In this document: one piece after another, positions 42,855 through 48,975 of the stretch | Layout: each line of letters starts with the position of its first letter | Numbering within the stretch: position 1 is the first letter of the stretch | NCBI GenBank assembly: GCA_910574835.1 | Contig: CAJTDE010000009.1 | Span: 103,675-167,674, forward strand | Length of the DNA: 64,000 nucleotides | DNA from: Clostridia bacterium | GTDB taxonomy: Bacteria; Bacillota; Clostridia; Lachnospirales; Lachnospiraceae | Reading direction: 5' to 3' | Notes under the pieces: generated by a model | The model's database searches: none | What the model saw: only the letters and a program-made list of their open reading frames with translations | What the model was told of the DNA's origin: nothing | Position numbers and translations under genes: made by a program

Positions 42855-42998
42855 GTGAATCGGATTGGTTTAAAAGATGTCTACTCAAGTATGGTTGGCG
42901 ACCAAGGTTATCTGCGTCACTATTATGGGATAGATAGCAATACAATCGTGGAATATATAAAAAAAGAAAAGGCTAATTTTAAGGAGGAGATAAAATGA
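42855..42998 (+). pseudogene. Remnant of a transketolase C-terminal subunit gene
   Basis: Directly after the LoaP stop, an open frame of about 48 codons reads NRIGLKDVYSSMVGDQGYLR, then HYYGIDSNTIVEYIKKEK. This matches the very end of transketolase C-terminal subunits; the intact one in this window has LGLKDQYARSGAAKELLDAY and GLSVEDIVNAVKRV in the same place. Everything upstream of the last domain is missing. The stop overlaps the sulfotransferase ATG (ATGA), so the original gene was coupled to it. I infer a deletion that fused the loaP 3' end to the tail of a lost operon. Confidence 0.78.
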
Positions 42999-43945
42999 GT
43001 GATTTTAATTTTGTTATGATTTCAGCGGGATTTGAGCATGGTGGAAATGTTACACATAGACATTTGGACGGACATCCTGAGCTATTGGTATATCCATTTG
43101 AGTCTCAATTAGGTAATAGGAGCTTTAATGATTTTTTGGCCTCTGTTGAGCGGGTACAATATCGTTATCCGGAATTTCCGGAAGGGTTGAGTGCCGGGGA
43201 ACTGTATGAGCAGATCATTGATGAAGAAATGAAAACGTTTTTGAGAAAGAGAAATGGTTCTAAATTTAAAAATGCGGATTTAGTTTTGAATGAAAACAGA
43301 AGGAAGGAAGCATTTGAAAAGTATCTTGGTACAGGACCGTATCCAAGAAAAAGAGTAATTGAGGCTTTCTTTCGCTCAACATTTGATGCGTGGGAAAACT
43401 ATTATGTAATGCCCCAAGCGAATATGACATATGTGGGGTATTCTCCAGCAATAGGAATTGATGCGGCACGCATGGTTAGAGATTTTCCGAATATTAAGAT
43501 TATGCATATTATTCGTAATCCATTTTCTGCATATAGGGATACGAAAAGAAGACCTTTCCCACAGCCAATAGGAAAATATCTGATTACTTGGAATATTTAT
43601 CACTCTACAGTTGAAATGTATGCCAAAATGTATCCCGAAAATGTAAAGATATTTAGATATGAAGACATGGTAGCTAATAAAGAAAAATATATGCATGAGG
43701 TAGCTGAGTTTATTGGCGTAGCGTATAGTGAAACGATGTTGTACCCAAGCTGGAATGGACAAGAGATAAAAGAGAATATTGCTCCTTGGGGAACTGTACT
43801 AAAAAGCGATGAGAATTATAATAAGGAAATCATTAAAGAATTAACGAGCGAAGAAAAGCAACAGATTATTTATGCAACTACAGCTCTTGCAAGACATTTT
43901 GAATATGATAAAGTGGAGTATTTAGAACAGTATTATGTTGAGTAA
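42995..43945 (+). CDS. Sulfotransferase family protein
   Basis: This is a PAPS-dependent sulfotransferase-like protein, 316 residues. The N-terminal segment MISAGFEHGGNVTHRHLDGH resembles the 5'-phosphosulfate loop and following helix, with the usual GxxRSGTT weakened. The 3'-phosphate-binding segment is KIMHIIRNPFSAYRDTKRR, with Arg and later Arg/Lys. A late IFRYEDMVANKEKYMHEVAE block matches sulfotransferases. AAGGAGG precedes the ATG. It lies in an AT-rich block with a phosphotransferase and an epimerase, suggesting modification of a surface polysaccharide; the acceptor is unknown. Its frame overlaps the next gene by 11 bp. Confidence 0.78.
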   Translation: MSDFNFVMISAGFEHGGNVTHRHLDGHPELLVYPFESQLGNRSFNDFLASVERVQYRYPEFPEGLSAGELYEQIIDEEMKTFLRKRNGSKFKNADLVLNENRRKEAFEKYLGTGPYPRKRVIEAFFRSTFDAWENYYVMPQANMTYVGYSPAIGIDAARMVRDFPNIKIMHIIRNPFSAYRDTKRRPFPQPIGKYLITWNIYHSTVEMYAKMYPENVKIFRYEDMVANKEKYMHEVAEFIGVAYSETMLYPSWNGQEIKENIAPWGTVLKSDENYNKEIIKELTSEEKQQIIYATTALARHFEYDKVEYLEQYYVE

Positions 43946-44825
43946 GTATTATAAGCAGATATATGGTAAGCAGGTTTCGGCAAAAGGCGATATTCGTCCT
44001 TTTGCCGATGTTTTGTTAAAAAGGCTGCAATTAAAGTATTCGCAAGTGGAACTGGCTGAGATACAGCCAGGAGGTACATTAGGCATTTTTTTTGAGGCAT
44101 TTTTGGATGGAAAAAAGCAATTTATAAAAACACATCCTTTTGGGAGAGTATATCAGGAAAACATTTTAAAAGAGATCGAAATCATGTCATCCATATATGG
44201 AAATAGACTGCAAATAGAGAGAGAGACGATAGAAATAAGCAATCAAGTATTGACATTTATGCAAATGGATTATCTACAAACGTCAGTACAAAGATTGGAG
44301 CCTATTGATATCTATAATTGTACAATTGATTATCAAAAGCAGTTATCAGAGTTCAGATATGATGTCAAATATAAATTTGGAGAAGTAATTAAAGCTGGAT
44401 GGGACAGTAGAAATTATTTATATGCAGAAGGATGCCTGTCAAAAGTAGTATATGGGCAATTGGAAGAAGCTATATCTTATGTAGAGAAGACATTCCGCTT
44501 GCTGCCGCAGGCTATTTGTCACGGAGATTTGAGCCAGAAAAATATTATGTACAAAGAAAATGGAGAGATTGTAGTGATCGATTGGGAGGATGCTTTAGTT
44601 GCATTTCCTGAGTATGATTTCCTTCTCTGGTTAACGTTTTTTCCGCAGCGGCAATATTATAAAAAAGGATTTTTGGAGAGATTTGGGATTAGCGCTCCAT
44701 TTGGGAAGTATGTAATGGCGCTTATTATTTTAATAAAATGTAATTTGGCATATCGCAATGGTTCGTATAAAAATGATAGCATTTCTTTTAATGAGCGTTT
44801 AGAAGAATTAAATAAATTGGCATGA
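43935..44825 (+). CDS. Aminoglycoside/choline kinase-type phosphotransferase
   Basis: This kinase-like protein has 296 residues. The catalytic loop ICHGDLSQKNIMYKENG is a Brenner-type motif (HGDxxxxN, about residues 195-205), and IVVIDWEDALVAFPEYDFLL supplies the metal-binding Asp. The N-lobe Lys is in KKQFIKTHPFGRVYQENILK. Such proteins phosphorylate choline, sugars or aminoglycosides. In a polysaccharide cluster, phosphorylation of a sugar or amino alcohol is more likely than drug resistance. It is AT-rich and overlaps the sulfotransferase gene. Confidence 0.82.
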   Translation: MLSKYYKQIYGKQVSAKGDIRPFADVLLKRLQLKYSQVELAEIQPGGTLGIFFEAFLDGKKQFIKTHPFGRVYQENILKEIEIMSSIYGNRLQIERETIEISNQVLTFMQMDYLQTSVQRLEPIDIYNCTIDYQKQLSEFRYDVKYKFGEVIKAGWDSRNYLYAEGCLSKVVYGQLEEAISYVEKTFRLLPQAICHGDLSQKNIMYKENGEIVVIDWEDALVAFPEYDFLLWLTFFPQRQYYKKGFLERFGISAPFGKYVMALIILIKCNLAYRNGSYKNDSISFNERLEELNKLA

Positions 44826-44856
44826 GCTTTGGAACGAATACCTAGGTGGTGATAGA

Positions 44857-45786
44857 ATGAAAAAAGTGATTATTACAGGAGCAACCAGTTTTATTGGAAG
44901 GCATCTCGTAAATATTTTATTGAAGAGAGATTGGAAAGTTTATGCAGTGGTAAGAAGAGGAAAAGCATCCCAATTTCAGATCAAAAACCCTAAATTTGTA
45001 ATTTTAGAACTGGATATGGAAGAGTATGATACGTTATCAGATGAGGTGGGAGAGCAGTGTGATGTTCTCGTTTCTTTAGCATGGAATGGAACCCGCGGAG
45101 AAGAGCGTATGGATGCCATAAAACAGGAAAAAAATTATATTTATTCGATGAATGCTTTATATGAAGCAGTAAAGCTTGGATGCAAAACAGTGCTCTCAGC
45201 AGGATCTCAGGCTGAATATGGGCCTATGCCTGAGAATAAAATAATAACTGAAGAAACGGAGTGTAGGCCAAATACAGAGTATGGTAAATGGAAATTGCAG
45301 TTTTATAAGGATGGAAATCAGTTTTGTAAAAGACATAATGTTTTATTTAAAGAACCAAGATTCTTTAGTTTGTATGGTGAGGATGATTATGAGAATACAT
45401 TAATTCTTTCAATGCTCAGGAATATGTTATCCAATAGAACATGTAAATTAACGGAATGTATACAAATATGGGATTTTTTATATATTGAGGATGCTGTAGA
45501 AGGAATTGTCCGGTTGATAGAAATAGAATCCGCAGCTGGGGTATATAATTTTGCCTCTGGCGATACACGAGTTTTAAAAGATTTTATAATGGATATGTGT
45601 AGAGTGACAGGAACAAAAAGTGAGCTTTTGTTCGGCAGCGTTCCATATCCGGATACTGGAAAGGTAAGTATTAAACCTGATATAACAAAACTTCAGTAAG
45701 AAACAGGGTGGAGAGCAAAGACAAGCTTTGAAGATGGAATAAATAAAATTATGCAGTTTATGCTGCTAAATAAGGAGCGTAAATAG
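44857..45786 (+). pseudogene. NAD-dependent epimerase/dehydratase with in-frame stop near the C-terminus
   Basis: This short-chain (extended SDR) nucleotide-sugar enzyme has the NAD motif GATSFIGRHLVNIL at the N-terminus. The active-site region is LSAGSQAEYGP ... YGKWKLQFY (Tyr-x-x-x-Lys), with PRFFSLYGEDD. The frame meets TAA at 45697-45699 after PDITKLQ. The same frame continues without interruption as ETGWRAKTSFEDGINKIMQF to a TAG at 45784-45786, which is exactly how intact homologues end. So one nonsense change has removed the last 28 or so residues. The shortened protein (280 residues) may be partly functional; I annotate it as a damaged gene. Confidence 0.8.
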
Positions 45787-45787
45787 T

Positions 45788-45895
45788 ATGCGTAAAAAAG
45801 CATCCATAGTAGTACCAACGTATAATGAGGAGGATAATGTAGCCTTAATGTTTTAGAGATAAGGGATATCTTTCAAGAAGAGTTGTCAGAATGAG
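45788..45895 (+). pseudogene. 5' remnant of a family 2 glycosyltransferase, frameshifted and cut by an IS
   Basis: Two bases after the epimerase frame, ATG 45788 opens RKKASIVVPTYNEEDNVALM, the unmistakable N-terminus of a GT2 glycosyltransferase. TAG at 45854 then interrupts it. Shifting by one base at about 45850 restores LEIRDIFQEELSE, as in homologues, so one nucleotide has been lost. The ISL3-type element begins at 45911, and nothing of the remaining about 280 codons is found on its other side. Confidence 0.82.
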
Positions 45896-45973
45896 GCCGT
45901 AAAAAATTCTGGCTCTTTACCAAGTTAGTTGAATAACCCACTTTATTATGTTATTATAAAATGGGTGAATGGT

Positions 45974-46432
45974 ATGGAATTAAATGAACTATTAAAAGAA
46001 CTGGATACAAATTTATCTATACGAAAAATAGAAAAATCTGACAAAATACTATATCTATATTGTGATATTGATTGTACGATAGCCAAATGTAAATATTGCG
46101 GCACGGAAAGTCATTCGGTCCATAGTAAATATACCAGAACTATTTCCGATCTTCCAATACAAAATTACCAGGTAAAATTAATTATTACCGTACCTAAGTT
46201 TTTTTGTACAAATGAAAAATGCTCCCATAAGACATTCGCTTATCCAATCCCCTTTGCGGACAAGCATTCATTAAGAACAAATCGGCTGGATGATTATATC
46301 TATCAAATAGGTATGAAAAGCAGCTCTTTAGATGCGGAAAAACAGATTTCCGGCAGCCACGTATCTGTTTCTAATAATACGATTCTGAGAATTATTAAAA
46401 AAAAGCAGTCCCTGACATTAATTATGAGGTGA
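45974..46432 (+). CDS. ISL3-family transposase, N-terminal part
   Basis: This is the upstream part of the transposase, from ATG 45974 (ELNELLKELDTNLSIRKIEK). It carries the zinc-binding domain of the family, CKYCGTESHSVHSKYTRTIS ... FFCTNEKCSHKTFAYPIPF, and a helix-turn-helix-like region (HVSVSNNTILRIIKK). It stops at TGA 46430-46432, just after an eight-A tract. The catalytic DDE domain is in the -1 frame. Confidence 0.85.
   Translation: MELNELLKELDTNLSIRKIEKSDKILYLYCDIDCTIAKCKYCGTESHSVHSKYTRTISDLPIQNYQVKLIITVPKFFCTNEKCSHKTFAYPIPFADKHSLRTNRLDDYIYQIGMKSSSLDAEKQISGSHVSVSNNTILRIIKKKQSLTLIMR
46399..46405 (+). other. Slippery heptamer A-AAA-AAG at the transposase frame change
   Basis: In the upstream frame the codons are AAA AAA AAG CAG; the heptamer A AAA AAG (46399-46405) has the exact phase for -1 slippage. 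After a -1 shift the reading is GCA GTC CCT GAC ATT, giving AVPDINYEVKNISIDDFSH, which leads into the conserved ISL3 core. The alternative is a simple one-base deletion in a run of nine A residues. Confidence 0.65.
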
Positions 46433-47520
46433 AAAATATATCCATAGATGATTTTTCGCATTGCAAACGAAAACTATATTTTTCTATCCTGGTTGACAAT
46501 GATACCAGAAAAAGGCTGGAGGTGGTTTCTTCCAGACAACAGCCGGAAGTGGTGGAAACCCTTAGAAAGTTTAAGAATGTAGAAACTGTTACAAGAGATT
46601 TTTCAAGGACTTATAAAGCTGCCATAAGTGAAGCTCTGCCAAACGCGAAACAGATTGTGGACAGATTCCATATATTAAAAAATTTAACGGAAGATATACT
46701 GGAATATCTGAAACGCAGGATGAAAGACAAGGTTAGGATTGCGGATCTGTCCCCCGCTCCGATATGTGAAAAAGAAGTATTAAATATACGTGAACGCAGG
46801 AAAATAGAAACGGGTTTGAGAAAATGGGAGGTAATAAAAGAAGCCCAAAGGTTAAAAAGAGCTGGTAAAAATAATACGGAAATAGCAAAAATACTTCAGA
46901 TAACCCGTCCTACAGTTATAAGATATCTGAGTATGACAAAGCCTCCCATCGATTCCAGACCATGCAAACTGGATCCATACATACCAAGAATCAAAGAACT
47001 ACTTTTAAGCGGATATGGGTATACGGAAATATTCAACCAAATCAAAGAAGAAGGATATACTGGCCAGATTTCCTTGTATAACAGTAAAATGAAAGGAATC
47101 CGCTGGGAAACGAAACAGCGGGTCCATTATTTAAAAAGAAGTGACATAAAAAGGCTGTTATATGTACCACTTGAAGAAATTCCAGACGGACAAAAGCGGA
47201 GAGATATAGAATATTACCTGAAAGGACAACCGGAATTGGAACAGGTACTAAAACATGTATCTGATTTTAAAATTCTCCTGTCAGGGAAAGATGAAACGGA
47301 ACTGGACAGCTGGATAAAAAGAGCAGAAATCCTCAAAATCCCAGAGATTAACAGCTTCCTGAAACTGATTCGGTCGGATCTGGAAGCTGTTAAAAACGCA
47401 ATAAAATACGATTACAGTAATGGCCCTACCGAAGGGCATAATAATAAGATAAAAGTAATAAAAAGGCAGATGTATGGCAGATGTAAATTTGATCTTCTTC
47501 GTTTAAAAGTATTGTGTTAA
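46405..47520 (+). CDS. ISL3-family transposase, DDE catalytic part (-1 frame)
   Basis: The downstream part of the transposase contains the RNase-H-like core: ISIDDFSHCKRKLYFSILVD (first Asp), VETVTRDFSRTYKAAISEAL with the second Asp, AKQIVDRFHILKNLTEDILE, and near the end DYSNGPTEGHNNKIKVIKRQ with the catalytic Glu. A helix-turn-helix insertion (NNTEIAKILQITRPTVIRYL) sits between. Without frameshifting it could start only at GTG 46429, losing the link to the DNA-binding part. Its stop codon is in the right inverted repeat. Confidence 0.87.
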   Translation, partial: AVPDINYEVKNISIDDFSHCKRKLYFSILVDNDTRKRLEVVSSRQQPEVVETLRKFKNVETVTRDFSRTYKAAISEALPNAKQIVDRFHILKNLTEDILEYLKRRMKDKVRIADLSPAPICEKEVLNIRERRKIETGLRKWEVIKEAQRLKRAGKNNTEIAKILQITRPTVIRYLSMTKPPIDSRPCKLDPYIPRIKELLLSGYGYTEIFNQIKEEGYTGQISLYNSKMKGIRWETKQRVHYLKRSDIKRLLYVPLEEIPDGQKRRDIEYYLKGQPELEQVLKHVSDFKILLSGKDETELDSWIKRAEILKIPEINSFLKLIRSDLEAVKNAIKYDYSNGPTEGHNNKIKVIKRQMYGRCKFDLLRLKVLC

Positions 47521-47598
47521 TTCAACTAACTTGACAAAGAGCCAAATTTTTTTACACTACCTATTAACAAATTAAAACTTTAAAAAAACAAACACAGC

Positions 47599-47650
47599 TT
47601 TATTCCATTATAGACAATGAGATCATATTCTCTTCCTATAATGGAATAAA
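47599..47650. terminator. Bidirectional hairpin between the IS and the coiled-coil gene
   Basis: TTTATTCCATTATAG (47599-47613) and CTATAATGGAATAAA (47636-47650) are perfect complements. On the minus strand, T-rich sequence follows, so it probably ends the small coiled-coil gene. Confidence 0.65.
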
Positions 47651-47664
47651 ACTCCAAAAGTTTA

Positions 47665-47928
47665 TTACCCCAATGCCTGCAATTTCCGGCTGTGCTCTGC
47701 AATCACCTTTTTCATCATGCCAACATCAGCTTCGATAGCTTCCATTTTCTGGCTCCCATTGGCATAACGGCGGTATGTAGAAGTATAGCAGGATTCAATA
47801 TTTTGCAGCCGCGGCAAGGTATCATTTTCAAGCAATAATTCAATATTTTTTGCCCTATCTTCCAAAGGCTTCAACTTTATGTCCAGTAATTGGGAGATTT
47901 CCAGAAGATCTTCGCCGGTTAATGCCAT
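47665..47928 (-). CDS. Small coiled-coil protein of unknown function
   Basis: This 87-residue protein starts ALTGEDLLEISQLLDIKLKP and is heptad-rich throughout (PLEDRAKNIELLLENDTLPR, then KMEAIEADVGMMKKVIAEHS), with no membrane segment or signal. Short proteins with this pattern are common in Lachnospiraceae genomes, but I know no function. ATG 47928 is ten bases after AAGGAG; a GTG three codons upstream overlaps that site. It has its own promoter (47986-48014) and terminator. Confidence 0.7.
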   Translation of the reverse strand: MALTGEDLLEISQLLDIKLKPLEDRAKNIELLLENDTLPRLQNIESCYTSTYRRYANGSQKMEAIEADVGMMKKVIAEHSRKLQALG

Positions 47929-47985
47929 CAAAATCACACTCCTTTATATGATGCAAATCTTTATGCCCTTTACATAGACCAGTTT

Positions 47986-48014
47986 AACATATTTGAAATA
48001 TGAAGTCTATCCAA
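47986..48014 (-). promoter_or_regulatory. Candidate promoter for the coiled-coil gene
   Basis: On the minus strand, TTGGAT (48014-48009) and TATGTT (47991-47986) are 17 bp apart. The rest of 47938-48283 is AT-rich and shows no gene or clear structure. Confidence 0.5.
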
Positions 48015-48283
48015 TTGCCGGGACAAATTCAGTCAATTTTTTACATTTAACAGTTCTTGATATTTTTAAATGATTTCCATTTCTATTTTTTCGCTTATTT
48101 CAGTGTTCTCAAGATGAATCCATTTCATTTCCCTTTGCAGTTGAATAAAAACCCGATTTGTGATAGCCTCATATAAGAAATTTTAAGATTTATGTACAAA
48201 TTTCTTTTTCCCTGCAACATTTTGACAGCTCAAGGACTCTATATTATTAGAAATGCATTTCAAGAACAAGTGAGGTGGGAGGA

Positions 48284-48739
48284 ATGGAACGCTTTATGGA
48301 GCAGTACCAGGCAGTTTACAAGGACATGTACCGTCTGGCCTATTATTACATGGGCAACGCCGAGGATGCCGAGGACGCAGTTCAGGAGACGGCGCTCTCT
48401 GCCTACGAGTATTTTCACCGGCTAAAAAACAAGGAAGCCTTCCGCCCCTGGATATTCAAGATCCTGGTAAACCGCTGTAAAAAAAGCTTAAAAAGACGGA
48501 ATCTCTGGGGAATCCGAAAAGAGGAACCCGAACCCTCCTACGAGCCAAGCCTCACCTCCCAGGCAGAGCTTTTGGAGCTTCTTGGAAGGCTGGAGGAAGA
48601 AGAACGCCTGATTGTAACGCTTATTGTATTCGGCGGCTACAAAGGCGAAGAAATCGCCCGCTTGCTTAACAAAAATCACAGCACTGTCCGATCCAAGTAC
48701 CGCCGTGCCTTGAAAAAACTGGAATCGGAGCTTACATAG
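48284..48739 (+). CDS. ECF-type RNA polymerase sigma factor
   Basis: This is a sigma-70 family factor of the extracytoplasmic-function type, 151 residues. Region 2 is MYRLAYYYMGNAEDAEDAVQ, ETALSAYEYFHRLKN and FRPWIFKILVNRCKKSLKR. Region 4 is the helix-turn-helix LLGRLEEEERLIVTLIVFGG, YKGEEIARLLNKNHSTVRSK. ATG 48284 follows GAGGTGGGAGGA; a GTG three codons earlier is possible. It is followed, after two repeat units, by a membrane-anchored beta-propeller protein whose N-terminus looks like an anti-sigma domain, so the two probably form a signalling pair. The first repeat unit abuts its stop codon. Confidence 0.92.
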   Translation: MERFMEQYQAVYKDMYRLAYYYMGNAEDAEDAVQETALSAYEYFHRLKNKEAFRPWIFKILVNRCKKSLKRRNLWGIRKEEPEPSYEPSLTSQAELLELLGRLEEEERLIVTLIVFGGYKGEEIARLLNKNHSTVRSKYRRALKKLESELT

Positions 48740-48740
48740 A

Positions 48741-48846
48741 GAACTGGAATCAGTAATATCCGTCCCAGTACACAAATCGATTTACAGGCACATGCATCTG
48801 TGACTGGAAATTGATTTAGTGAAGGTGTACTGGGAGGGATATTACG
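48741..48846 (+). repeat. Structured GGAACTGGAA repeat, unit 4a
   Basis: The first of two tandem 106-bp units after the ECF sigma gene. It begins GAACTGGAATCAGTAATATC directly after the sigma stop codon. The usual GGATATTAC arm to the left is missing (TTACATAGA instead), so its first hairpin is incomplete. The inner stems CCCAGTACAC / GTGTACTGGG and ACAG...CTGT are intact. Confidence 0.85.
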
Positions 48847-48963
48847 GAACTGGAATCAGTAATATCCGTCCCAGTGCACAAATCGATTTACAGGCACATG
48901 CATCTGTGACTGGAAATTGATTTAGTGAAGGTGTACTGGGAGGGATATTACGGAACTGGAATA
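48847..48963 (+). repeat. Structured GGAACTGGAA repeat, unit 4b
   Basis: The second tandem unit, exactly 106 bp later, ending GGGATATTACGGAACTGGAA at about 48940-48959, followed by TAGGAGG, the ribosome binding site of the beta-propeller gene. It differs from 4a at one visible base (CAGTGCAC versus CAGTACAC). Confidence 0.87.
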
Positions 48964-48975
48964 GGAGGCGCAGAA

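Larger units (their letters stand above)
45911..47543 (+). mobile_element. ISL3-family insertion sequence, about 1.63 kb
   Basis: The terminal inverted repeats are GGCTCTTTACCAAGTTAGTT (45911-45930, continuing GAAT) and, reversed at the right end (47520-47543), GGCTCTTTGTCAAGTTAGTT: 22 of 24 bases match. Ends starting GGCTCTT are usual for ISL3. The element carries one transposase split by a frame change at an A-tract. The flanks are AT-rich (AAAATTCT left, AAATTTTT right); they are similar but not an exact 8-bp duplication. It interrupts a glycosyltransferase gene, and the material to its right is unrelated, so an adjacent deletion is likely. Confidence 0.88.

Noticed and set aside
43935..44825. 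Aminoglycoside resistance gene
   Set aside because: The kinase motifs fit a wider phosphotransferase family, and the polysaccharide context favours a biosynthetic role; resistance is not supported.
45903..47551. 8-bp target duplication around the ISL3 element
   Set aside because: Flanks AAAATTCT and AAATTTTT are only similar; both are AT-rich, so the likeness may be chance or the result of a later deletion.
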